This document shows positions 11,950 through 24,900 of a stretch of 64,000 nt of DNA, in pieces. The DNA comes from Atrichornis clamosus. Its lineage: Eukaryota; Chordata; Aves; Passeriformes; Menuridae. The notes below the pieces were generated by a model that was not told the origin of the DNA, searched no databases, and saw only the letters and a program-made list of their open reading frames with translations. The DNA lies in NCBI GenBank assembly GCA_013400975.1, contig WBMZ01012755.1:62001-126000 (forward strand). Direction: 5' to 3'. A program made the position numbers and the translations under genes. Within the stretch, counting starts at the first letter, position 1; each line of letters begins with the position of its first letter.

Positions 11950-13088
11950 TATGATGGAGTGACTACACCAGTGGACAAGGGAAGAGCTATGTAGGTTGTC
12001 TATCTGGACTCACTGTCCCACAACATCCTTCTACCTAAATTGGAAAAGTATGGATTTGGCAGGTGGACTGTTCAGTGGATAGAGAATTGTTTGGATGATT
12101 GTATCCAGGTTAGTGGTTAAAGTCTCAATGTCCAGATGGAGATCAGTGATGAGAGGGAACCCTCAGGAGCCCATACTGGGACCAGGAGCCAGGCCAGTAC
12201 TGTTCCTGATCAGTGACACAGACAGTAGCAAAAAGCACCCTCAGTAAGATGCAGATGATGCTAAGCTGAGTGGTGGGATGCCATCCAGAGGCACCTGGAC
12301 AGGCTTGAGAAGGGGGACCATGTAAACTTCATGAGAAACAAAACCAGGTTCAAGATCCTGAACCTGGGTCAGGGCAGCCCCTGGTATCAATACAGGCTGG
12401 GGTCTGAAGGGATGGAGAGCAGCCCTGCTGAGACAGACTTGAGGGTACTGGTGGATGCAAAGCTGGACATGAGCTGGCAGTGAGTATTTGCAGCCCAGAA
12501 AGGCAACCACATCCTGGAATGCATGAAAAGGAGTGTGACCAGCAGGTCAGGGAAGGGGATTCTGCCCCTCTGCTCTGGTGAGCCTCCACCTGGAGTCTGC
12601 ATCCAGCTCTGGGGTCCCAGGAGAGGAAAGACATGGAACTTTTAGAACAGGTCCAGAGGAGGGACAAGAAGATGATCAGATGGACAGAGCAGCTATGCTG
12701 GGAGAGTTGAGGTTGTTCAGTCTGAAGAAGAGAAGACTTTGAGAGGCCTTATTTTGGCCTTTCAGTACTTAGAGGGGCTTACAGAAAAGATGGGATCAGA
12801 TTTTTTAGTAGAGCCTGTTGCAACGGGACAAGGAGTAATGGCTTTAAAACAAAATGGGGTAGGTAGATTTAGGTTGGATATAGGAAAAAATTTTTTATGA
12901 TGAGGATGGTGAAACACTGGAACAGGGTGCCCTGAGACACAGTGCATGCCCCATCCCTAGAAACATTCAAGACCAGGCTGGATGGGGCTCTGAGCAACCT
13001 GATCTAGTTGAAGGTGTCCCTGCTCATTGCAGGGGAGTTGAACTAGATGACCTTAAAAGATCCTTTCCAATCCAAATCAATCCATGAT
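11950..13088 (+). mobile_element. CR1 LINE, 3' 1.1 kb including the end of ORF2
   Basis: This is a plus-strand CR1, 5' truncated within the reverse transcriptase region. Successive blocks follow the CR1 3' half: 'gatggagtgactacaccag', 'gatatggatttg'-like sequence, 'gtccagatggagatcagtga', 'gatgccatccagaggcacct', 'cagcccagaaaggcaac', 'gtccagaggagggacaagaa', 'ggttgttcagtctgaagaag', 'gaaacactggaacaggg', and the 3' UTR 'gcaacctgatctagttgaag' and 'gaactagatgacctt'. It ends in a degenerate tail around 'tccatgat'. The protein frame is broken by stops and indels; for example, a short deletion lies near 12008 between 'ctatctggact' and 'cactgtcccacaaca'. It is therefore a dead copy. It is the only plus-strand CR1 recognised here and the longest. 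Confidence 0.93.
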
Positions 13089-16000
13089 ATTAGGCAATAA
13101 AACTACTTAAGGACGCATAGTTTGTGTATTGTATAAATAGGGAAAATCTTTTAAAAAACATTGTACTAACCATCCTATATATGTATTTATAGCACTTTAT
13201 CAATGATTTAATAGATTTTTACCAGTTAACTGGTTTCTGAGGACAGCTGAAGACAGCTCAGACCTTCTGCGAAGTGTTCCTCCGGGAGTTAAACACTCTC
13301 TCTCTTGGAGAGTTTCCTCATTGAAACAATGGGACTTTTAATTGCTTCTGATTCTTCTGACTGACCAGGAAGGAAAGCAAGATGAAAAAAGTACATTGTA
13401 TTTCACAGAGTTTATCCAAGCATCCCTGTACTTTTATCATCTCAGTTTATTATTTGAATCCAAACACAGCCAAAAAAAACCCCAGAAAAACTCTTAATTG
13501 TAAGTTTCAGCTGGCTTCCCATTGAAGTAATGAGACTTCAAAACTACAAAGCAACTCAAATTCTGTGAGACATTGTAGCTCAATGGAAATCAATAGTGGA
13601 ATAGATTTATTAAATCACATAACCTAGTACACTGACAGTATGTTACCTATCCCTACTATTTTCAGTGCTTTGTTCAGGCTTGTTTTCAAAGTCCGACATA
13701 AAAATTGGGAAAACATCTCAATGTTTCTTCAAAATTACTGAATAAAATGTAATTATGAGTAGAAAAACAGATGTCTCCTGAACTTTTTTGCAGTGTATAT
13801 TTCTCATTAGCGGTATTGTAGTGGTTCTTTTTCTGTTAAAAGAAGGTTTGTTGCTAGAGAAAGCATCACAATATTTGAGCACCACATATTTTGGTGGTGT
13901 TGTGGGGTTTTTTAATTTTATCTAACTGTTCCCATATGTACTCCCCACTATACTACATCGGAATAATTTTCTACTCCTGAAGCCCTTCAGATAAATGTAG
14001 AGAACAATCATGTGATCCAGCAATCCCATTTTACTGAAATCGCGTGCGTTTGGCTCCTTTAATCTTCCTTCAATCCTTCCACTTTAACCTCTATTGTTTG
14101 CTTCTGGTGTTCACTGTACTCCATCTCCTTCGTGATAATGTGATCGTGTTTTGTCATTTTCCACAGAAATCTCTTCCAGGGATAAGATTTTTAATAAAAT
14201 TTTATAACAGTGTACTTTACATGGTTTGAGGCATTACAGACACTTTGTGGAGCTCTAGTGTATGCCTTCCAATAACCCGCAGCTAGTAGAAATTCTCTTG
14301 TTGTTCAAGTGGAAGAGGCCTATGATTTCAGAGAAGAAAGTTGTAATTTCCTCTACATTCATCCATTCAGTTAGCTGGTAAATGTGATTTCTGAGTACAC
14401 AAGCATCCATGAATGGCTTTATAATGATCCTGCAGTAAATTAATGTGATTTAATTTGAAGAGACTTTGAAGGCAGCAGCTGCATCAGATGATGTTGCCCT
14501 CCTTCTGAAACACAAAAGGAGTTTTGGTGATGTATCAGAAAAGGTATCTTTTGCAGAGGGGCAAACTGAAAACAGGACAAACCAAATAAAATCTAAGGCC
14601 ATCATTTCAACTACCTTACTAACAGTGGAACTGCTGATGAGAAAGCAGAGTTTCCAAGAGAAAAGATGTGAGCATGTAGAACTGAAGGGAGATGAAATGC
14701 AGGCAGGAGGAAAATAAAGCTGTTGAGTTAGAGCTTACACTGTGAAACGTTAAGAAGCAGTGAGCCCTTGCAAAATGTAGCTGAATGAAACCTGCAGGGA
14801 ATAGAGATTGTCATGAACATAAAAACCTGGACAAACCATTCACTCATAAACACTGCAGATTTTCTTGAAGTTAGAAGATAAGGCTAAAGAGGAAGTAAAA
14901 TTCAAAGAATCTACTAGTAATGCAATCTTAGAAAAGCATAAATTTATGTAATATTTTCTCTCTGGGAAGGTAGGAAACTATACACAAACCTGTCAGATAT
15001 TCCCTCCATTTCATTTTATGGACTATCTTATTTTACTTTATCTTCCTCAGGGACTGGTCTCTTTGGTCTCCTGCCTTGACACAGATGGCATTGTTCTTCA
15101 GGAATCCTGGCTCACTGATCTCCTGACAGCAGATGTGTGAGCATGCCACCTGGAGAAAAAATATTGTCCCAAACACTGTAAAAGAAATGAGGCGACCTGT
15201 TACATCACTTGCCATACAAGGCAGAAAAGAGAGAAAATAATTATTCGTTTCTCATTTCCACTAGCCTTCAGAGTAAGTGAGGATACTGTTGGAGATCTCA
15301 GACTTCTGACTCAGCCTTCCTATGATCCCTACTAAGGGGTTAAGAACTCAAACTTCTGAGAGATCATCTGTGCGAATCCATTTGACCAAAGCCCTCTTGT
15401 GCATGTATAGGTTGTGCTTTGCAAGCTAAGTGTGATGAAACACCCACATATTTCTTAAAACTTAGCAGTGTATAGCAATGTCATATGCTACTGAGTTTCT
15501 ACACATGGAAATCAATACCTAGTGAAATCAATTATTAGAAAAATGAAGACTGGAAGAGAGTTAAGAATAACATCCAATTAAAGCTAATGCAGCTTTAACT
15601 AACAGATGTTTTTAGCAACATCTAAGAAAATGAATACACTTGGTTTTCATTCATTTCAGAGAAAACTTTTCTTTCACAGTTCACTGTCTCCATCAGAATA
15701 TATTAAACCACTAAAAGGACATAACACCTTTTATGAAATTCATGTCTCCAGACATATTTTAAAAAGTAGAGAATGCTTGTATTTTTTAACTCTCCCAAAA
15801 CATTTGTCTATTACTTCTATGGTATGGTTGTTTCCATCTTCACACCACTCATCTTCCCTTAATAAATAGTGGTAATGAGTTGTTTTCCTGCACTTATAAG
15901 CAAGCAGTGTAAATAAGGAACATATATTTTGCTGGTAAAAGTTTAATTTGCTGAATTATCTCCATGCTCTGGCATTGAGTACATAGCATTGAGCTACATA

Positions 16001-17186
16001 GCCTCTGACTTAATGTGCAGCATTTGAGAGAACTTTTATGAAAAAAAATTATGAGGATAACTCCCTATTTATTTACTTGTAATCAGAAGATAAACAAACT
16101 CATTTTTCCTCGCCAGGAAATCATGAGAAGCTCTAAATCTAAAAACCCCACTCTAAACAACAATATATTAAGCCATGCAAGTATTATTTGCACATACTCT
16201 GTGTATGAGATCAGTTAAGAAATAGGCTTATCTCATGGATAATGGATCTACACCAGTCAGGATATTTTCAATTTGAAAGGATGCTCTATTTAAACAAAGA
16301 TAGCAGATTTGGAAGATCACATATTACTGAACCTGTTTTGCTCTGCTCAAACATTCTTAATGAGCAAGAGAGTAAATTATATTTTTTTAAAAGTCCAACA
16401 GAAAGCACAACAATATGAAAAAATAGAAGAGACTGGCATCAGCCTCATCAAGGAAAAGCATTGCAACTGGATTGGAACTTCTCTCACTTCTTTTATATCA
16501 TCAAATATATTTACTTTTCATAAAGTCATGATAAGAGTTGGGATATAAATGTGTCAAGTGTTCTTTCTCTAGCAATTTAATTAGGAAAAAAAAGAGTGTA
16601 TACATGCAAGCAATAATAAAAAAATCAACAACACTGTAAAGGGAAAGTTTGCTATCTAGGAATCACCATGTTTATTCTGTCATTTTATATCTATTTGACT
16701 AAGCATGTTTTATTTATAAAAATATACTGGAGGTTCAAGTGGAACTGAAGATTACAACAAAGGAGGTGAATAATGGGAAGATCTTGTGAGACTCAGGGAA
16801 AGCAAAGTTCAGAAGTTAAAGTCAGAAAGCTCAAGAAAACTGAAAGTGTCTGAGATGAAACTAAGTCTGCACAGCAGAAATCTTTGGAACAAGCATGGGA
16901 TGAGGTAAGATGGGATGATATGGGTTGAAATGAGATGGAAAAGGATAGAAAAGAATTATGAGAAAAAAATAATTAAAATAAAGCAAAAGTACCAGATAAA
17001 TTATTTATGTTCCAAAGGGTAGTAATTATGAACACCAAGAAAGAATATATCCTCACCCGTGTCATGGGGTGCCCATAGAAACCCAACATTTTTGAGAATT
17101 ACAGTAGCATATATAATTTTCAAGTTGTATATACATGTGGGTAGCACGTATTTTAAGACATGACAGTTAAAAAAGGGTATGAGTTG
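13089..17186. other. AT-rich non-genic stretch
   Basis: No gene is recognised. A degenerate TGGGATGA-type short tandem stretch lies at about 16895-16955. A 60-codon minus-strand frame at 15033-15215 sits in a less AT-rich patch with two splice-acceptor-like tracts (see findings). A plus-strand frame at 14466-14717 has no good acceptor. Confidence 0.5.
16895..16955 (+). repeat. Degenerate GGGATGA-type short tandem repeat
   Basis: The stretch contains 'tgggatgagg', 'gatgggatgata', 'tgggttgaaatgagatgg' and similar units in a row. Period and copy number are blurred, so this is an old, decayed simple repeat. Confidence 0.5.
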
Positions 17187-18220
17187 ATGTATTGTGTTTA
17201 CATGGCAAGGCTGAGGGGTGGGTAGGGGCTGCAGGGGTGACCTCTGTGAGAAGAGATTTGGGGTCACCTTCACATTGGATGGATTCTGTTCCAGACAGGT
17301 CCAAAATTGAACTACTGGTCAAAGCAGAGTACACCAGCAACACTGGTGGAGCCTCTGTGAAAATACGTTTAAGAAAGGGTGAAAAAATACTGTGCAGCAG
17401 CTGTGGGAGAGAGGAGTAAGAAAAAATTTCAGAGAAAATACTCTACAGACATCAAGGTCAATGCAGAAGGAGGGGGAGGAGGTGCTCCAGGTGCCGGAGC
17501 AGAGATTCCCCTGCAGGTGCTGACATGGTGATGCAGCTGTGCCCCTGCAGCCCGTGGAGGTGCAGGGTGGAGCAGGTGGATCCACACTGCAGTGAGTGCG
17601 TGGGAGAATTATTCCACAGCAGGTGGAGGTGTCCTGAAGCCAGCTGCAGCCCATGGAGTGAAGTTCACCCGCGAGCAGTTGTGCTGGCAGGATCTGTCAT
17701 CCATGAGGAACCCATGCTGCAGCAGTCTGTTCCTGGAGGACTGCTCCATGGAGGGGACCCATGTTGGAGTAGTTTGTGAAGGGCTGTGTTCCGTGGGAGG
17801 GAGCCCAGGCTGGAGCAGGGGAAGAGGGTGAGGAGGAAGGAGACAAGGTAGAGACAAGGTGTTATGAACTGACTGCAGCCCCTGCTCCCCCTCCTCTGCA
17901 TCCCTGGGAGAGGGGGATGTAAAGGATTTGAGAGTGAATGAGAGGAGCCTGAGAAGTATGGGGGAAAGAGGTGCAGGGAAAGTGGTTTATTTTGGTTTTT
18001 ATTTCTCACTATCTACTCTATTTTTAATTGTAAATAAATTAAATTAATCTTCCTAAAGTCAGGTCTGTTTTGCCTGGGATGATTACTGGTGGATAATTGC
18101 TCTAACCTTATTTCATCCCATGGGTTTTTTCTTCTTATTTTATCTCTATGTCCTTCTGAATAAGGGGAGTGAGAGACGAGTTTGGTGGGCACCTGACAGC
18201 CAGCCAAGCCTATCCACTAC
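17187..18220 (+). mobile_element. Near full-length endogenous retrovirus solo LTR, family C
   Basis: This is the most complete copy of the family in the window, about 1.03 kb. It begins TGTATTGTGTTTACATGGCA. It then has a TATA-like 'cgtttaagaaaggg', the 'gacatcaaggtcaatgcag' and 'agggggaggaggtgctccag' blocks, 'tgcccctgcagcccgtgg', and tandem-type units ('aacccatgctgcagcag', 'gggacccatgttggagtag', 'gagcccaggctggagcagg'). The AT-rich 3' third has AATAAA at 18033-18038, 'caggtctgttttgcctggg' and 'ttggtgggcacctgacagcc', then a diverged terminus near 'tatccactac'. No retroviral internal sequence is attached, so it reads as a solo LTR left by recombination. Flanking target duplications are not evident, consistent with age. 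Frames of 60-114 codons inside it are not genes. Confidence 0.88.
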
Positions 18221-18294
18221 TCTTGAACAGTCACGTTTAGATTTATACCCATAAATGATGTTCAAGATTTAAGGTAGAACGAAGTTTGCCGTTC

Positions 18295-18312
18295 TAGTGT
18301 ATGCATACACTA
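18295..18312. repeat. 18-bp perfect palindrome
   Basis: TAGTGTATGCATACACTA equals its own reverse complement; pairing stops at both flanks (c on the left, a on the right). It lies about 75 bp beyond the LTR end. Function is unknown. Confidence 0.85.
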
Positions 18313-18465
18313 AAAGTACTAAATTGCAGGAAGTGGATTTCCTACAAGAAAAAATCTGTCCAAATGAACTCTCATCCCCCACTGCCTTAATACTAATTCT
18401 TCTATCAGCAGTAAGAGGTTAATGTGCAAATAAAGAAATGCTGAGGGTGAAATTAGATAGATTTC

Positions 18466-18521
18466 TAAAAAACAAAAACAAAAAAAACCCCCCAAAAAAC
18501 AAAAAAAAAACAACCCACCCA
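18466..18521 (+). repeat. A/C-rich low-complexity tract
   Basis: Runs of A are interrupted by C blocks (for example 'aaaaaaaccccccaaaaaa'). This is simple sequence without a fixed period. Confidence 0.75.
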
Positions 18522-21500
18522 AACAATATTTTGCTGGCTGGCTTCATGCCAGGTGTCAGGAAAACTCACAGGATGCACCCTTCAGGACTCTTCCTGAAAG
18601 AAAAGGAAGTTTGGGTGGAGTTTGCTAAAGCAGAAAGCTGAAATTCCAGGCATATCCGTGAAAGGGCGGAGTGCTTGGATTAAAAGCAAATTTTCTCCCT
18701 ACAGGAAGTGAGTGTCAGATCAGCAGCTCTGAGATTTGGCTCACAAATCAATAAATGGACAGGGGAACAGAATGTTACCCAGAAACCCCAAGAAACTATT
18801 TCTTGTTAGGAACCAAGCTGGGAGGAAATATATACACATTGACATAGTACAGATACATTTATCTGCTGCAGTATGACTAACATCTTGGAGAAACAACTAC
18901 ATTAACCTCAGTACTGGAAGACTACATTTCTCAAATCCTCACAATGTGCCTAGATGAGTGCTACTGAGGACCAAGCTCTTAGTATTTTCTGTTGCAGTGG
19001 AATGTGATCCTCTTTGAATATGAACATTAACAAGTAGCCAGAAGGGACGGAGCACAAACTGTTTACAGGGAATGATTTGGGTCTCAGATGTCTTCATTAT
19101 GCTCAGAAAGTAGAACATCAAAATGTGTGCATATGTATGTCGGCATAAAACAGACATAAAATGTCTATGTGCAAAAAACCTGTGTGCAATTTATCTTGCT
19201 GCAGGAACACCTTGAACTTATTTTTATGAGTTTTAGAAATACCTTTCTGAATTTAGAGACCTAACACAGAACAGGGTTAAAAAGCAACCAAAATAACATT
19301 TTTTATCTTTAACTACAAAGATTTTAGAAACTTATTACTAAGCCAACACCATTTTTAAATCATGCCTCACAAGTTCTTCTGCATAAAGGAGATGACAGTA
19401 AGTGGGCTGAAACATGTGATCCAGGATTTCACCCCATCTTTGATTTCATGAATATACGACCTGAATAAGGACTATAGGATAGAAATTTAAAGCTCAGCAA
19501 TATTTGCCAGGGAGGTAGTGAATTTCCAGAATTTAAAACGTCCTCTATTCATTAGAACCTGTAAAGCTTAATCAGATTTCCACAGAAGCCAAAGACAACA
19601 TACTTGTTGCCCTCTAGTTACCATGAATTAGGTCTTTTGTCATTGGTGATCTTGTAAGGAAAACAAGGCTCTGTTTCTTTGATGTAAATGATACATTCAA
19701 AATAAAATCTCATTGTAAGCCTAATTGCACTTATGTATAACACAAATGACAAGCTTATTTTCTAATGTGCGTTTTTCAGATGGTAATCTGAATGCAGAGT
19801 GCTAATGTTTTGCATTGAGGTAGACTGAATTACTGAAGGTCAATTTGGTCAAGTTATTTAGAAATGAGAGTATATAATGACATTCACTAGGAATAGGGGG
19901 TGAGTAATTTTCTGTTTAGGTGCAGAGGAGTGGAGTACATTTTCATGTGCATGTATATGATTCAGTGCATTGCAAGACTAAAAGAGAGGAAGGTACATCC
20001 AGGATGTCATTCAGTTTCTGTTCCCTTGGTAGTAGTGGACGCTGAAAGTAGTAGTAGTGACTCCTCCAGTATCTTCCTAGGCAAGAAAGTACTTTGAACA
20101 CTTGAGAATCTTAAACTCAATGGGAATTTTCTACCAGCCTCATCTGAGCTGAACTCGCAGTTCACTGTGAACTTGTTTTTTAACATAAAGTGTAAATGTT
20201 GAGATTTTTTTGAACTTCATTTTCATAGGGCAATTCATCTCAGTATCCATATTTTCAGGAGTACTTAGCTAATGAAGGCCGAAGCAAAAGAAAATATGTT
20301 ATAAATTCATTACTGTTTGCACTCCAAAGACTCGGGTTTTCTACAATACTGTTAGGGATATTAAAACCCAGAGACAAAAGAAAATAAAGAAGAATTGGCA
20401 AGACTTGCTTTTCAGAAGTGCACCTCTTCTGGAGAACTGACGGAATCTAGAAGGCCAGTGGATGAAGGGTCTCCAATTCAATTGGTTTTAATATAAACAA
20501 ATCAGAAATAAATATCTAAACCCATCTTATTATTGCAAATTTTCTGAACAAAGCTTTGCAGGAGAGCCAGCTGTGGATTTCTGCATTTAAGAAAAAGAGA
20601 GTTAACTATTTCCAAAGAAGTCTGTTTGGGTTTGTTTTGTTGTGTTTGGTTTTTTTCTTTTCCAAAGAGATTGAGTGGAATGTGTGATATATTCCCTGGG
20701 ATCCCACAAACTAGTTTGTCCAGGACAATGCAAAGCACGTACTCATCATCATGGATCACATTCAGTGAGTACTGCAGCCATAAGGGACCACTCTGACCAC
20801 AGATCTCATGATAACACACACTGGAGAGTTCCACTCTCATTCTCTTACTCCTTAATCATGCTGGCTACCTTGTGGTTGAACAAGGAAACACATCCATCTC
20901 TTTAAGACCCATTTTTGTGAAGGTTTAAAGAGCTGATAAATTCACACCTTTCCTGGATCAATTGTACTAGTAACTATATAAATGTTAAAGGAGGTGTACT
21001 TCAATTTGTTCTTAAATTTGTTTAATTTTATTTCAACACAAAATGCTTCAAACTAACAAGAACAATGAATTTTGAATGTATTTCTGTTTCATAACTTTCC
21101 CCATTTGAAGTCTCACATGAAGTCAGTTGACTTTGCTTTAGCAGTGCTGATAAGCAGCGCTGATAATTATCTTGAATTGGGAAAAGGCCTACTAAATGCC
21201 CTGAGTTTGAGGGAAAGAGCCTTGTCTCTTCTTCCTCTTGAAAACAAACACCTTAAAACTGAACTTCAAGAAAACTAACATATAGAACTATTACAAAATC
21301 CAAGTACTTTTTTGGTAATACTTCAAGATTTTAATTTTTTTGTTTCTCCTTAGGGATCATCACAAATTAGGCATTGAATACAAGCCTTCACAAATTCATA
21401 TTTAAATTATATTTAATCTTACACCATAAATTTTTGGAGATTAAGTCCAAAACTGGATCTTAATTTCAGCTCCAATTCAGAAGGAGTAGAAATCTCACGT

Positions 21501-21906
21501 CACAAGAAACATCATTAAATATTTCAGTGCAATGTGGCCTCTCTCTCATGATAACATTAAGAGGAGCCAAAATTGTGTACAGAGAGTTCATCATGAAAAA
21601 TATATCTAGGAATTTGTATAGCTGGAGGAAGTTATTTGTTCCAGAAAATGAAAACTAATTTCATTTTCACAAAGTATTAGATTCAACGTAGACATTGTTA
21701 TTTTATGAAAATATGGTAACATTAATTTGACCTGACTGTATTTATTTTCCGAGCTTCTGAGGCTTCCTACTGCAGGACTGGAAATATGTTTGATGCCCTC
21801 TAGTGGACAAAATAATATATAACACCTTATGTTACCCAAAAATGGCTTCAAGTTTAGGAAAAAATACTACATTTTCTCAGGCAGCTCTGACACACAAATA
21901 TAAAAT

Positions 21907-21926
21907 TTAAATATATATATATTTAA
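21907..21926. repeat. AT-alternating 20-bp palindrome
   Basis: An (AT)n core flanked by TTAAA and TTTAA is self-complementary over 20 bp. Such sequences are common in AT-rich DNA. Confidence 0.8.
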
Positions 21927-24900
21927 TATTTCATTGTTCTTCTAGATTAAATCATGTGACAAAGCCACATGAAGGATTTATTTCTTTTCTCTTTCACTGT
22001 CTGGACCGACATACCGCAATTTCACGGCATGGATCTGACTGCTTAGTCCCAAAGTAAGGGTTGTGGGTTTTTAGAGTCCTATCAGAAAAAGAACAAAAGT
22101 CCCTTTAAATGCAAGCCAAGCAAAAGCTCACTCTAGGCTACTGCCTTTTAGTTTTTGTAATATATTTTACAATGAAGTACAAAGTAAGGCTGTTATTTAA
22201 AATTCTAAATTTTTTTCTTTCAGCTTCTACTGAATTCAGATTTATACATACATATATTTTATATCACTTCAGCTGTTCACTAGCCATTCAATGTCAGCGG
22301 ATATGGGTCAGACATAGATTTTACTGGATTTCTCTAAGGAGAAGCTGTGAAAACTTCACAGATTGAATTGAGGATTATTGTGGTACACAGATGCTGCAAA
22401 TATTTTTTCTTAGACATTAAAAGGCATCGCTGGGTGAACCATTACTGACTACCTGGAGCAGTAAATCAGATATGGTATATTTATTTCTTTTTTTTTTTAC
22501 AATTTGTTCTTATGTCATATCTGTCAAGGTCTTTGCAGAAAGTGAAATTGCTTTTGGCATGTTTTGATGGTCACTACACAGTTTACACTGACTAATTTCT
22601 CTTCCTCCATGCAACTGCCTGACATTACTGGTTTGACATATCAATTAACACTTTGTCAGTCTTTTCTTCCCACATTATTCATTTGTAGGTCACCTTCACT
22701 TATATACCATCATCATATCATTTGATTGCATAGATATTTCCATCACTAATTTGACACATATATTATTAGTGCTTCTATTTTCTTGATGCAAATGAGAGAA
22801 AATGTAATTTGACTTGGAATTAAGAATGCTTTTCTCCTCATATATCAGAAAATTTCATAATACATACTTAATGTTCTCTTTGTCTCAGTACTTCCGTTTT
22901 TATCACCCGATACTTAGGTTTAGACACAATAAAGGATTTATGTGTTTAAAATCAGTGCAGCAGCAAAGATACATTCATGAAAAAGGAGTAGAGTTTCTTA
23001 AGGCGTGGACTTGGGAAGCGTAGAGTGAAGATATACCAGCTGTTACCCAATAGAGGTTCCTAGACAGGAGGATAACCAAAATCATCCCTTTTGAGAACAC
23101 AGATTCAGGGGTTCCCTCTGTTCACAGACTTCATAGCCTAAACCCTCTTATCCATTTTCCCACTTAATTCTTCTATTTCAGAGGCATGATCCAGGCTCAC
23201 TTTTGGAGCCTGCCTGCTGGCAATTATAGCGCTGCTCAGTTAAGCAATATGGCAGATAGGTCTTATCTTGGGCATGAAACTTTATTTTCATATTCAGATG
23301 TTTAAAATTGTAATTTTTACCTCCTGGGGGATGCCCTAAGCAACAAGCGAATATGCTTATCTGAGTGGGGCATATGCCTTTCTCTGAAGTTGCACCAATA
23401 CTCACCAAAGGACACTCAAGGGAGCTGAGCAGAGCAGGATGCTGCAGCTCCCTCTGGAGTGCAGACCTGTATTCCCTGCCTCTGTGCAGCTACAGTTCCT
23501 ACAAGGAGTTTGGGTTAAACGGTTACAGGTTACAATGAACAGGAGATTGGCACAAGTTATGCTGTTACTATGCTTAATATGATTGTCTTAGATTTTAGGA
23601 AATTAAACCGTCTTGTTATCTGAAGGAAAAAGTGATTCACATACCATATTAAAATATTCTGGGGAGCAGTCTGCTCTGTTTCTTATTGCCTTCCATTTTC
23701 TGGTCTGTATGGATAGAAAGCTTTCATATGAAAGCAGAGAAAAAATCTTCCATCACCTTGAAAAGAAAAACCCTTGTGAGGGGTCAGAGAAGTTTTTGGA
23801 CAATTATCTTTCAACCACAAACAATAGATAGATGTAACCTGCTAACATCAACTCAAGATTAGATTATAAAACCACTTTTCCAAGGTTTATGCAACCTCCA
23901 TGTTTCCAGCAAAACCTTTTGTTCATCTTCCTATTTGAAGAAAAAATACATAAAATTTCCCTACCTCATGTAGCTTGTTTCTCAGATGTTATGATATTCA
24001 TATTTATAGGAGTTTACATGTATACTATACTCCTGAGAGTTTCTCTCCAGTCTAAAAGACTGATTAGTATTTCATTCATGCCTGAATAGAGTTTAAAATT
24101 ATCTCAACTGGAAGTAAGAGAGGGGAATCCAAATCTTTTTCTCTAACAAATCCCTTGAGCCTTACAAGGGCTCAAAAGCTAAGGCGAAGTAAGCATTACC
24201 ATGTAGAGAAATTGTGTCACTATTCTTCTAAAAGAAATAACATCAACTGTTCTTAAAATCAAAATCAAACTGCTTGTACTAACCCAGAGAAATTATTAAA
24301 TTTTTAAAACCAGTTTAATTTTGTTAGTTCTGTGGCTAATTATCCTTTAGCATAATGTGGTTTATTACTATCTCAATTTTATGTAGTGACTAAGTTTTTC
24401 TTTCTATATAGATATTTGTAAAATATGTTATATTTAGGAGATTGGGATAAATGAGGGCTGCTTTCTCAGTCTAGGAGTTTAGTGCTAACTGCACTTTTGT
24501 GAAGAGCTTAAAAAGATTGGTTTAAATTTTAATCCAAACATTTTGTAAAATTAGCAGATGGCTGCTGGCAGTGTAGCATTATATAGCTGAAACAAGTGCT
24601 AGAAGCTCTAAACACTTGTACAAGAAATGAAAATATTACTGAATTTAAACATCAAAACAAGAAGTTCCTCTCCAAATTTGCCCATTCTTTGGTGACAGTG
24701 AAGGCATACACCAAGGAAGGAAAACTGCTTATTTTAAAGTGGCAAATTGTACTTACGGAAATAATAATGGCTTAATACTTCTAAAAAGAAGGGATTGTGG
24801 CTTCTGCTCCTTCACCATAAATGTTCTGATTTAGTCATTACTGAATTGATCACAGCAAAGAGACCATTTCCAGTATCTTAAGCAAAGTGCTTGCCGTAGT

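Noticed and set aside
12241..12667. Minus-strand frames of 71-105 codons
   Set aside because: They are antisense to the CR1 ORF2 region, whose own frame is disrupted.
14466..14717. 83-codon plus-strand frame with a possible donor after 'tcagaaaag'
   Set aside because: The upstream sequence lacks a pyrimidine tract, and the frame starts without an ATG.
20502..20840. 112-codon minus-strand frame with protein-like segments
   Set aside because: There is no splice context or recognisable motif, and part of it is driven by a low-complexity A/C stretch.
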